Of a DNA stretch of 64,000 nt, positions 43,474-51,017 are shown one piece after another (the first letter of the stretch is position 1; each line of letters opens with the position of its first letter). The DNA is taken from contig PZPB01000002.1 in assembly GCA_003045865.1 (NCBI GenBank), positions 16,989 through 80,988 on the forward strand, in the 5' to 3' direction. The position numbers and the translations under genes are program-made. The notes below the pieces were generated by a model that saw only the letters and a program-made list of their open reading frames with translations, searched no databases and had not been told where the DNA came from. The DNA comes from Bacteroidota bacterium (GTDB lineage: Bacteria; Bacteroidota; Bacteroidia; Flavobacteriales; Schleiferiaceae).

Positions 43474-44202
43474 TTATTCACTTTTACTATCGTCGGCTTT
43501 GTTCATGCCTAAGCGTGCTTTTAGAGCGGCTAGTTCATCGCTAACTTGACTAGACTTGGCACCGTCAAGGGCTTTGTCGATTTCTTCATCAACCGAGCGG
43601 CTTTCGTTGGCAATATCACCGTAGCTTTCGGCTAGAGCTTCTTCTTGCTCAACTTTTTCTTTCATGCGCTCTAGCATGCTAACGGTACCTGAGCCATCGA
43701 TTTTAGACATTTGTTTATTAATGTTTACGGTAGCGGAGCTCACTTTAACTCTGGCTTTCAAAGTTTTCAGCTCGTTTTCGTACTGGCTAATTTGCTGACG
43801 GAGTTTTTTAATATTCGACTCCATGGTGCTTATGTTGCCGTCGAACTTATTCTTGTCGGCTAAGGATCGTTGAGCTTGCTCTTTGTTTTCGTTTTTCTTA
43901 GTTAAAGCTTCGTTGGCAAGACGTTCTGCCTCTGCCATTTCCATTTCACCTTTTTCGGCGCGTTCCAGCAGCATAATTGCTTTCTTTTCGTAGTCTTTAG
44001 CCTTGCTTTCAAAATTGCTTTGATCATTACGAGCCCGAATGCTAAGCGCTTTGATTTCCGCCAAAGCGTGCAGTGCTTTGTCTAAATCCATTTTTAAGTC
44101 ACGGATACCCTGCTCCGTCATTTTGATAGGGTCCTCTAATTTGTCTAGAGCAGAATTGGTTTCGGCTTTACCGATGCTAAAAAGTCTTCTTAAAATATTC
44201 AT
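43474..44202 (-). CDS. pspA: PspA/IM30 family membrane-stress protein
   Basis: A 242-residue protein from the ATG at 44202 (MNILRRLFSIGKAETNSALD); the track start at 44256 lies in the end of the upstream gene. The N-terminal amphipathic helix and the following LEDPIKMTEQGIRDL are typical PspA/IM30, which here is YjfJ-like. The rest is a long coiled-coil hairpin up to about residue 190 (for example MLERAEKGEMEMAEAERLANE), then a short acidic tail. PspA forms ESCRT-III-like polymers that bind anionic membranes and repair leaks. It sits between the YbjN-like chaperone gene (13 bases) and the YqiJ-like gene, so it should be made in proportion to flotillin. Confidence 0.92.
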   Translation of the reverse strand: MNILRRLFSIGKAETNSALDKLEDPIKMTEQGIRDLKMDLDKALHALAEIKALSIRARNDQSNFESKAKDYEKKAIMLLERAEKGEMEMAEAERLANEALTKKNENKEQAQRSLADKNKFDGNISTMESNIKKLRQQISQYENELKTLKARVKVSSATVNINKQMSKIDGSGTVSMLERMKEKVEQEEALAESYGDIANESRSVDEEIDKALDGAKSSQVSDELAALKARLGMNKADDSKSE

Positions 44203-44215
44203 TGTTGTGTTTTTT

Positions 44216-44611
44216 TTAATGTTTTGAAAATTTGATGAGTTCGTCCGAGTATTCACTTAAGAGCATTCCTAAGCTATTAATGGATCCTTCTAATTCGTTT
44301 GCGTCAAGGTTTTCTATTTGTAAGGTGTCGCGGAAAATAACGCGGTTTCCAGTTTCGTCTAGGGCAAAAGCACCGTGCACGATGTCGCGGTTCTTTATTA
44401 AGAGATTTTTAAGGATCTCTTTGTCGTCGCTTTTTAGTTCGAAGAGAAATTGCTCCATAATTAGAATCGGGTCAGCACAAGCTAAAACCAAATTGCTAAT
44501 ACCAGAAGTCTCGTCTTCAATTACTAAAATTTCTTCCTCTTCATTTTGATAAACGATACTGAGGTCTAGGTCTAGAACAAATGATTTTACCTTGTCGAAA
44601 TAGCTTGTCAT
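44216..44611 (-). CDS. YbjN/Tir-chaperone-like small acidic protein
   Basis: A 131-residue cytoplasmic protein with the alternating helix/strand pattern of the YbjN/type III secretion chaperone fold: SYFDKVKSFVLDLDLSIVYQ, a strand pair EEEILVIEDETSGISNLVLAC, then HGAFALDETGNRVIFRDTLQ and a C-terminal helix. Relatives next to PspA/flotillin genes are often annotated molecular chaperone Tir. It has no enzymatic motif and probably binds a partner, perhaps PspA. It is the first gene of the operon, facing the XRE regulator across 190 bases that hold nested inverted repeats. GAAATTTG (complement 44671-44678, one mismatch to TAnnTTTG) is a possible -7. Confidence 0.75.
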   Translation of the reverse strand: MTSYFDKVKSFVLDLDLSIVYQNEEEEILVIEDETSGISNLVLACADPILIMEQFLFELKSDDKEILKNLLIKNRDIVHGAFALDETGNRVIFRDTLQIENLDANELEGSINSLGMLLSEYSDELIKFSKH

Positions 44612-44722
44612 TGATTTTAAGTTTTAATATTTAGTATTCTTTTTCCTGCGTTTTACGCTTTCAATATAATGCAAATTTCCGTGGAGGCGGAAGATTTTCA
44701 ACTTCTTTGTAGTAATTCATGA

Positions 44723-44782
44723 TAATATTTTTAGTTTTACAAGGCTAAAGTACTAAAAAAATTAGTTTAGCCAAAAATATTA
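44723..44782. promoter_or_regulatory. Nested inverted repeats in the divergent control region
   Basis: Outer arms TAATATTTTT (44723-44732) and AAAAATATTA (44773-44782) enclose inner arms GGCTAAA (44743-44749) and TTTAGCC (44766-44772); ACTAA and TTAGT pair within these. The block ends 20 bases before the regulator ATG, covering its likely promoter. It is a good candidate binding site for the XRE protein, for autoregulation and perhaps control of the operon on the other side. Confidence 0.55.
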
Positions 44783-44801
44783 GCAATAAATTTTTGTAGG
44801 T

Positions 44802-45566
44802 ATGTCAAGCATAGGAAAAAACATAAAGAAGATAAGAGGTGTTAAAAGTCTGAATCAGAGTGATTTTGCTGATTTATTTAATCTGAAACGTGCCAGTATT
44901 GGTGCTTATGAAGAAGGAAGAGCAGAGCCTAAATTATCTACTATAATAGAAATAGCTAATCATTTTGGCATTTCGGTGGACGATTTGCTAAAGAAGGACT
45001 TATCTGTGAATGATCTTTACCACTTTGATATCTTCCGTAAGGATTTGATAAAAGGCGCAAAACATAATTTAAGGCCTAGTAAATTACCACCTAGCCTTAT
45101 TATTATCCCATTAATTACTCAACTTTTAAAGTTAGAGTATCTAGCAGATCGCGAGTCTTTGACACAAATGGGGCAACTAAGTTTACCTCTCTCGAAAGGT
45201 ATAAACTACCGTGCCTTTGAATTAGCCGACAACAGTATGCTAGAGCAGGGTATGGGTTTCGGCGCTGGCGATATTGTAATTGCGTACAAAGGCCCGTCTT
45301 TTAACTTAAGTAAGGCAGAGCAAGGGAAGATTTATCTTTTTGAAACTATTGAAGATTGGAAATTACGTCGTTTAACGAGCGTTAAGAAAGAGCTATTAAC
45401 CATAAGTGCTACGTCACTAGATTATTACCAAGAGGAAATCCAGCCTACTGCGATAGTAGATTTGTGGCAGGTAGAGCAAGTGATAACTAAAAATATTAGC
45501 AGCGCAGGTGCTTTTCAGGAGCAAATCGATCTACTGAAAAGTGAAATCTCGAAGCTTTCGAAATAA
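44802..45566 (+). CDS. XRE-family regulator with LexA/CI-like C-terminal domain
   Basis: A 254-residue repressor-like protein. Residues 5-62 are an XRE helix-turn-helix (LNQSDFADLFNLKRASIGAYEEG). After a linker, residues 130-235 resemble an S24/LexA domain: ADNSMLEQGMGFGAGDIVIA contains the Ser position, but the segment that usually holds the catalytic Lys reads WKLRRLTSVKK, with Arg where Lys is expected. It may therefore sense a ligand or dimerise without cleaving itself. A C-terminal helix (FQEQIDLLKSEISKL) could be a coiled coil. It is divergent from the ten-gene operon and nine bases upstream of the PLD-like gene, so it probably controls both. Confidence 0.85.
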   Translation: MSSIGKNIKKIRGVKSLNQSDFADLFNLKRASIGAYEEGRAEPKLSTIIEIANHFGISVDDLLKKDLSVNDLYHFDIFRKDLIKGAKHNLRPSKLPPSLIIIPLITQLLKLEYLADRESLTQMGQLSLPLSKGINYRAFELADNSMLEQGMGFGAGDIVIAYKGPSFNLSKAEQGKIYLFETIEDWKLRRLTSVKKELLTISATSLDYYQEEIQPTAIVDLWQVEQVITKNISSAGAFQEQIDLLKSEISKLSK

Positions 45567-45575
45567 AAATGACTT

Positions 45576-46268
45576 ATGAAAAATGAAATTGCCAAGCTTC
45601 TTGAGGAGATGGAACGCTCAATAGAGGATCAATATTTATCGCGACAAGAAAGAAAGGATTTAAAGGCATTACTAAAAGAATTAAACTTTGACGATGCCAA
45701 CAATTCGTGGTTGCTGAGTAAATTTAGAGATCTAGCTTTAGAAGCGAGCGCTGATACAGAATCGCAGCATCTTTTAAGTTGGTTTTACGAAGGGGCTAAA
45801 TTAGTTTTAGGCTCAAAAGGGGAGAGTAGTGAAACTAAGGGACGGGCTTATTTCAGTCCAGGCGATGCCTGTCGAGATGCAATATTATATCAGCTTGCTA
45901 ATGCTAAGACGTCGGTTGATATTTGCGTTTTCACCATTAGCGATGATATAATTAGTGAAGCCATTTTAGCGGCGCATCAACGGGGATTGCGAGTGCGGAT
46001 TATTACCGATAATGATAAGGCCTTTGATATGGGGTCGGATGTAGATTATCTCCATGAAAAGGGAATCCCACTACGAACCGATCACACGAAAGTGCATATG
46101 CATCACAAATTCGCCTTATTCGATAGTGCCATATTAATAACGGGAAGTTATAATTGGACCCGTTCTGCGGCAAGCAGTAACTACGAAAACATTGTGGTAT
46201 TAGAAGATGCGGGTTTAATTCGCAGTTTTAAAAATGAATTTGGTCGTTTGTGGACTAGCCTCGCTTAG
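45576..46268 (+). CDS. Single-HKD phospholipase D-like protein
   Basis: A 230-residue protein without a signal peptide. The first 75 residues are helical and unassigned (LSRQERKDLKALLKELNFDD). From about 90, GRAYFSPGDACRDAILYQL begins a PLD domain with one catalytic motif, HMHHKFALFD (near 177), followed by ITGSYNWTRSAASSNYENI. One HKD copy implies a homodimer, as in Nuc endonuclease and mitochondrial PLD/Zucchini. Those cut nucleic acid or cardiolipin, and the sequence alone does not decide between them. It is cotranscribed with the XRE regulator. Next to a membrane-repair operon, a role on phospholipid is attractive; a nuclease effector is the alternative. Confidence 0.85.
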   Translation: MKNEIAKLLEEMERSIEDQYLSRQERKDLKALLKELNFDDANNSWLLSKFRDLALEASADTESQHLLSWFYEGAKLVLGSKGESSETKGRAYFSPGDACRDAILYQLANAKTSVDICVFTISDDIISEAILAAHQRGLRVRIITDNDKAFDMGSDVDYLHEKGIPLRTDHTKVHMHHKFALFDSAILITGSYNWTRSAASSNYENIVVLEDAGLIRSFKNEFGRLWTSLA

Positions 46269-46269
46269 T

Positions 46270-47514
46270 TTAGATCTGGTCGATGGACTTTAAAAAATCG
46301 GCCACCACAAAGGTGCTTCCGCCCACAAAAATGAAATCGTCGGCGTGGGTATTTTTTTGCGCTTCCTGATAAGCTTCCCCTACCGATGCGTAGCTCTTGC
46401 CCGCGAGACCCATTTTTAAGGCTTCTTGTTTTAAAACATCGGCATCTTTTGCACGGGGAATAGAGGCCGCGCAGAAATAGTAAATGGCACTTTTGGGCAG
46501 TAAACTTAAAATGGTCTGACTATCCTTATCGCCCACCATGCCCCAAACCATATGAAGTTGCCGGAAGCTATTGCTTTTAATTTGGTCAATAAGTTCGCGC
46601 ACTCCCGCTTCGTTATGGCCTGTATCACAAACGGTTAAAGGATTTTCTTGAATAATATCCCAGCGACCCCGTAAACCCGTAAGCTGGGTTACGGAGCTTA
46701 ATCCTTCTTGAATATGGTCTTGTAAATTGAAGCCTAATTTTTCAGCCAAACGGATGACCATTAAAACGCCCAGTAAGTTTTTAGCTTGGTATCTGCCAAT
46801 TAAATCGCTGCTATATTTACTTTGCTGATAGGTGATTTCTTGGAGCGCAAAATAAATTGGCGCCGATGCTTCGAGGGCTTTGGCCTTAAATACTTCTTTG
46901 GTTTCCGCTTGAATTTCACTGATTACCACGGGCCTGTTGGCTTTGATAATGCCGGCTTTTTCGCCCGCAATCTTTTCAAGGGTATCACCTAAAAACTCAG
47001 TATGATCGTAGCCAATATTGGTGATTAAACTGATAAGAGGGTCAATAACATTGGTGCTATCCAAGCGGCCACCCATGCCTACTTCAATAATGGCAATGTC
47101 AACTTTTTCTTCGCGGAAATGATGAAAGGCTAGGCCAACGGTCATTTCAAAAAAGCTCAGTCCTAATTGACTAAAACTATCTTTATAGTTATCTACAAAG
47201 TCACAAACTTTTTCTGGGGCAATACATTCGCCATTGATTCGAATGCGTTCTCGGAAATCTACTAAATGTGGTGAAGTATAAAGTCCGGTCTTATATCCGG
47301 CAGCCTGAAAAATGGCGGCCAACATGTGCGAAGAAGAACCTTTGCCATTGGTGCCTGCCACGTGTATGCTTTTAAAGGAATTTTGTGGTTCCTCCAAAAG
47401 TTTCATTAAGGCGATGGTATTGGTTAAATCGGCTTTGTAGGCCACTTTACCAACACGCTGATACATTGGTAATTGCTGAAACAACCAGTCCAGCGTTTCT
47501 TGATAGCGACTCAA
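46270..47514 (-). CDS. folC: Bifunctional folylpolyglutamate/dihydrofolate synthase
   Basis: A 414-residue Mur-ligase-fold enzyme that adds glutamate to dihydropteroate and to folates in the cytoplasm. The P-loop is VAGTNGKGSSSHMLAA. The family motifs YTSPHLVDFRERIRING and EVGMGGRLDSTNV follow, with NIGYDHTEFLGDTL, AGIIK and the C-terminal VCDTGHNEAGV. Its start overlaps the end of the TonB-like gene by four bases, so it is translationally coupled to the exbB-exbD-tonB set although the functions are unrelated. It converges with the PLD-like gene, with one base between the stops. Confidence 0.95.
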   Translation of the reverse strand: MSRYQETLDWLFQQLPMYQRVGKVAYKADLTNTIALMKLLEEPQNSFKSIHVAGTNGKGSSSHMLAAIFQAAGYKTGLYTSPHLVDFRERIRINGECIAPEKVCDFVDNYKDSFSQLGLSFFEMTVGLAFHHFREEKVDIAIIEVGMGGRLDSTNVIDPLISLITNIGYDHTEFLGDTLEKIAGEKAGIIKANRPVVISEIQAETKEVFKAKALEASAPIYFALQEITYQQSKYSSDLIGRYQAKNLLGVLMVIRLAEKLGFNLQDHIQEGLSSVTQLTGLRGRWDIIQENPLTVCDTGHNEAGVRELIDQIKSNSFRQLHMVWGMVGDKDSQTILSLLPKSAIYYFCAASIPRAKDADVLKQEALKMGLAGKSYASVGEAYQEAQKNTHADDFIFVGGSTFVVADFLKSIDQI

Positions 47515-48329
47515 GTTCTTTTAAAATTATAAACGATATAGCCAGACTGTTGATCGGGAGCACTGCCATCTGCTTCCCAAGTGGTTTGCATAGCGGCTTT
47601 TTTAGCTTGATCGTACAAACAGCTACTGGTTGTGGTAGAGGCTGCGCCGCCGGGAATTCGTTCGCCCGCAATGGCCCGCACAACTTTGCCAGATTGGTTT
47701 ACATAGATTTTCACTACTACACGACCTTCATCGCTGCAGGGGTAATTGGGTTTGGGTTTGGCTAAAGCGAGACGGTTGCCAAGTAAATAGTCTCCGTCGC
47801 CATTACCTCCACCACCGCCGTCGCCAATGCGATTGCTAGAGCGAGGGTCGCCATTTTCTTTGCCTTGATCTCCGCCACCTTGGGTTACGCCTTCCCCGCC
47901 AGATTGAGAGTTTTTCGTATTATCCAAAATACTTTGAAGGGCATTGGAAGGTTTAGGGTCGGGCTTTTCAACTGGCTTTTCCTCCTGTGTTTCCGTGGGA
48001 GTATCTGTTTTTTCTGGCTTGTCTTCTTCCTCTTTAGTTTGGCTTTCCTCGCTGCTGCTTATGGTGGGCGCATCTTGCCAATCTTGGGTTTTTACACTTT
48101 CTTCTGAATTGGAAGTACTGCTCGTGGTGCTAGGGCTTTCGTTGCTTACAACAGCTTCTTCGCCAAAGCCATCTTCGGCATAACCGAAATTAATAAGCAC
48201 ACCCGCTTCTGGTTTCGGATCGTAATAACTAAGACCTAGGAAAAGAAATAAGATAAAGAGGATGCTATGGAAAATTAAAGTTCCAATTAGTCCATTGCGT
48301 TGATCTTTATCTTTAAAGTAACTCTTCAT
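47511..48329 (-). CDS. TonB-family energy transducer
   Basis: A 272-residue inner-membrane protein. The single membrane helix is at about 12-34 (GLIGTLIFHSILFILFLFLG). A long spacer rich in Glu, Lys, Pro, Ser and Thr crosses the periplasm (EKTDTPTETQEEKPVEKPDP), then comes a Gly-rich hinge (GDGGGGGNGDGD). The C-terminal domain (about 190-272) is TonB-like: GRVVVKIYVNQSGKVVRAI. The spacer is more acidic than in typical TonB, and the C-terminal part carries two Cys (PCSDEG, SSCLYD). It works with the upstream ExbB and ExbD to energise outer-membrane receptors, or possibly as a TolA-like envelope protein. Confidence 0.85.
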   Translation of the reverse strand: MKSYFKDKDQRNGLIGTLIFHSILFILFLFLGLSYYDPKPEAGVLINFGYAEDGFGEEAVVSNESPSTTSSTSNSEESVKTQDWQDAPTISSSEESQTKEEEDKPEKTDTPTETQEEKPVEKPDPKPSNALQSILDNTKNSQSGGEGVTQGGGDQGKENGDPRSSNRIGDGGGGGNGDGDYLLGNRLALAKPKPNYPCSDEGRVVVKIYVNQSGKVVRAIAGERIPGGAASTTTSSCLYDQAKKAAMQTTWEADGSAPDQQSGYIVYNFKRT

Positions 48330-48330
48330 C

Positions 48331-48723
48331 TTAACTAGGGTCTGTGGCCGCGATTATTTTCAATTTATTGCGGTAAGCAATATCCATTACATCTACCACC
48401 ATTTCGTAAGGTACGGCTCCATCTGCGCGAAGCAATAACACGGCTTCGTCGATATCTTTGATCTGTCTAAGGATTTCGTTTTGCAATTCATTGGAATTCA
48501 CAATGGTGTTGCCTACCGAAATTTGCTTGTCAGCAGATATATTCACTACTACATCTTTGCGCTTTACCGATTGCGCATCACTTTTAGGTAATACGAGATC
48601 GAGGGCGCTGGTGGTCACTAAGGTAGATGCGATCATAAAGAAGATGAGTAATAGGAACACAATGTCCGTCATACTACTCATACTAAATTCGGCGCTAACC
48701 TTGCTTCGGCGATTCAAGTCCAT
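48331..48723 (-). CDS. ExbD/TolR family protein
   Basis: A 130-residue protein with one membrane helix (SMTDIVFLLLIFFMIAST). The Asp in this segment is the proton-path residue conserved in ExbD and TolR. The periplasmic domain (about 45-130) has the usual beta-alpha pattern (VVNISADKQISVGNTIV). It lies one base from both neighbours (ExbB-like upstream, TonB-like downstream), so the three form a proton-driven motor complex at fixed ratio. Sequence alone does not separate ExbD from TolR. Confidence 0.92.
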   Translation of the reverse strand: MDLNRRSKVSAEFSMSSMTDIVFLLLIFFMIASTLVTTSALDLVLPKSDAQSVKRKDVVVNISADKQISVGNTIVNSNELQNEILRQIKDIDEAVLLLRADGAVPYEMVVDVMDIAYRNKLKIIAATDPS

Positions 48724-48724
48724 A

Positions 48725-49423
48725 TTAAACGGGTTCGTTTAAAAGATCGAGGAATTCCGTGGCGCGCACTTCCATGTTGTAAATGGATTGATTCACCTTA
48801 CTTACTAAAATATTGTAACCTAAATAAGCAATAATTCCCACCGCTAGACCTGCAACGGTAGTTGTCATGGCGGTGTAAATTCCTTCCGCTAGCATTTCAA
48901 TATCAATTTGTCCACCTGCTGCGGCCATTTCGTGGAAGGCTAAAATCATCCCGATTACAGTTCCTAAGAAACCGATCATGGGAGCAGCTCCCGCGATGGT
49001 GGCTAGGGAGGGAAGGTTTTTTTCGAGAAGTGAAACTTCCAATTTGCCGGTATTTTCGATAGCGGTGCTAATATCCTTTAAGGGTTTGCCGATGCGTGAA
49101 ACGCCTTTAGCAATCATACGTGCCGCGGGAGTGTTTTCAGATTGACATTGCGCTAAGGCTGAGTCGAGGCGGCCATTCATAACATTTTCTTTAATGTTAT
49201 TCATAAAATTGGTGTCCATTTTATTGGCCCGCTTAATCGCTCCCCACCTTTCTATGAAAATGTATACTGCGATAATGGATAGAATAAAAAGCACGGTCAT
49301 AATCAGGATTCCTCCCGGTCCGCCACTGCTTACTAATTCCCAAACGCTTAAGGTTTTTTCAACGGGTTCTTCGCTTAAAGACTCTTCTGCCGGAAGGCTA
49401 ATTTGAAGAAAAGGTACTTTCAT
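48725..49423 (-). CDS. MotA/TolQ/ExbB proton channel family protein
   Basis: A 232-residue protein with three membrane segments (about 34-55, 135-160, 178-203). The first is preceded by a periplasmic N-terminus without a clear signal peptide. The second and third carry the family pattern ATIAGAAPMIGFLGTVIGMI and MTTTVAGLAVGIIAYLGYN, with Thr residues that line the proton path. The pentameric channel surrounds ExbD helices and powers the TonB-like protein. First gene of the exbB-exbD-tonB-folC operon. TATATTTA (one mismatch to TAnnTTTG) lies about 35 bases upstream. Confidence 0.93.
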   Translation of the reverse strand: MKVPFLQISLPAEESLSEEPVEKTLSVWELVSSGGPGGILIMTVLFILSIIAVYIFIERWGAIKRANKMDTNFMNNIKENVMNGRLDSALAQCQSENTPAARMIAKGVSRIGKPLKDISTAIENTGKLEVSLLEKNLPSLATIAGAAPMIGFLGTVIGMILAFHEMAAAGGQIDIEMLAEGIYTAMTTTVAGLAVGIIAYLGYNILVSKVNQSIYNMEVRATEFLDLLNEPV

Positions 49424-49518
49424 AGATGTGCTTGTTAATGCCGTAAATATAACGGCCTACAAAGCACCTGCGTATGTAGGGCGCAGAGAGAAATTAACAA
49501 ATTAAAGTTTAAAGCTTA

Positions 49519-49557
49519 AAGATCCGCTTAAGCTGCTGAATTGCCCAAGCGGATCTT
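49519..49557 (-). terminator. Hairpin after nhaD
   Basis: Perfect 11-bp arms AAGATCCGCTT (49519-49529) and AAGCGGATCTT (49547-49557) with a 17-base loop. The minus strand continues TAAGCTTTAAACTTTAATTT, so the T-run is interrupted. It separates nhaD from exbB. Confidence 0.65.
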
Positions 49558-49592
49558 AGTATGTTTTTGTAATACGGCCTTTAATTTTCGCT

Positions 49593-50999
49593 TTATAAGT
49601 GGAAAATACTTTCTTGAATGATGTACACTCCGGCGCCCGCTAAATAACCAATTACGGCGAGAAGGCTGATGCGACGAATATACCAACCAAAGGAGATGTT
49701 TTCTAATCCCATTACGGCAACACCTGCCGCAGAACCAATGATTAAGGCACTACCGCCTGTTCCCGCGCAGTAAGCTAGGAATTCCCAAAAAAGCCCATCT
49801 TGTGAAAACAGACCCCCCATAGCAGCATCAATATTATACATACCCATACTTGCGGCTACTAATGGCACATTATCTACGATGGCGGAAAGAATTCCAATAA
49901 TTAAGCTTACGGAGTAAACTCCCGCTTCAGTATCGGTGCCAATACTATTGTCAAGGGTGTTGGCTAATTCGCCTAGCTGACCGGCTGATTGCAAACTAGC
50001 AACGGCCAATAAAATTCCTAAGAAAAACAATACACTGGCCGTATCTACCTTGCGTAAAACCCCAATTACAGATAGATTGTAGCGTGCTTCACGATTTTTA
50101 GTGTGATGCATTAATTCGGTAATTAACCATAAAACACCTAAGCTCATCATCATTCCCATGAAAGGAGGAAGGTGGGTGTAAGTTTTGAAAATTGGCACGA
50201 AAAGAAGCCCTAATACACCGGCTGTGAAAACAATATTTCTTTCTCTTTCCGTGGTTGGGTTTATGAAATGTTCTTTACTGCTGGCACGCAGAGGACGTTT
50301 TACGTTGCCCTTCATTTTAAAGCTCAGAATGAAAAGGGGAATGAGAATCGCGAAAAGCGAGGGAATAATTAGTTTAATAATTACGGCTGAGGCGGTAATT
50401 TGGCCACCGATCCAAAGCATAGTAGTGGTTACATCTCCAATAGGGGACCAAGCGCCACCAGCATTGGCTGCGATTACTACCATCCCTGCATAAAGCCAAC
50501 GATCTTGTTGATCGTCGATGAGTTTTTTAAGTAAGGATACCATTACAATAGAAGTAGTAAGGTTATCCAATGCAGCAGAGAAGAAGAAGGTAAGAATACA
50601 TACAATCCACATCAGCTTTAGGCGATTAGTGGTCTTGATGCGATTGGTGATTACGCTAAAACCTTCGTGGGCGTCGATAAGCTCTACGATAGTCATAGCG
50701 CCCATTAAGAAGAAAAGAATGGAGGCAATTTCCCCTAGATGTTCTAAAATTTGAAACTCGGTAACATAATGTTGGGTGACTTCTAGCGGTGCGGTTATGC
50801 CTTTTTCTTCGGCAAACATCTCTAAAATGAAATGTGGTATGGCGTTAAAGTCTACAATTCCTTCAGCACCTAATACGTAAATAGCCCAGCACAGTGTGCC
50901 CGTGATTAGGGCAGAAGCAGCTTTGTCAACATGAATATTATGTTCTAGGGCAATTGCTAAATAGCCTAAGACAAAAACTACAATCATTAAAGTGTACAT
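49593..50999 (-). CDS. nhaD: NhaD-type sodium/proton antiporter
   Basis: A 468-residue ion transporter of the NhaD group with about twelve hydrophobic segments. Characteristic stretches are FFFSAALDNLTTSIVMVSLL in the first half and LSAIVDNVPLVAASMGMYN in the second, the two inverted-repeat discontinuous helices with DN pairs that bind the ion, plus NAGGAWSPIGDVTTTMLWIG. It expels Na+ (and Li+) in exchange for protons, which fits a marine bacterium. The gene follows the glutamate dehydrogenase gene by 18 bases, so the two are probably cotranscribed, and a hairpin follows it. Confidence 0.93.
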   Translation of the reverse strand: MYTLMIVVFVLGYLAIALEHNIHVDKAASALITGTLCWAIYVLGAEGIVDFNAIPHFILEMFAEEKGITAPLEVTQHYVTEFQILEHLGEIASILFFLMGAMTIVELIDAHEGFSVITNRIKTTNRLKLMWIVCILTFFFSAALDNLTTSIVMVSLLKKLIDDQQDRWLYAGMVVIAANAGGAWSPIGDVTTTMLWIGGQITASAVIIKLIIPSLFAILIPLFILSFKMKGNVKRPLRASSKEHFINPTTERERNIVFTAGVLGLLFVPIFKTYTHLPPFMGMMMSLGVLWLITELMHHTKNREARYNLSVIGVLRKVDTASVLFFLGILLAVASLQSAGQLGELANTLDNSIGTDTEAGVYSVSLIIGILSAIVDNVPLVAASMGMYNIDAAMGGLFSQDGLFWEFLAYCAGTGGSALIIGSAAGVAVMGLENISFGWYIRRISLLAVIGYLAGAGVYIIQESIFHL

Positions 51000-51017
51000 A
51001 CAAGAGTTTTTTTTGGC

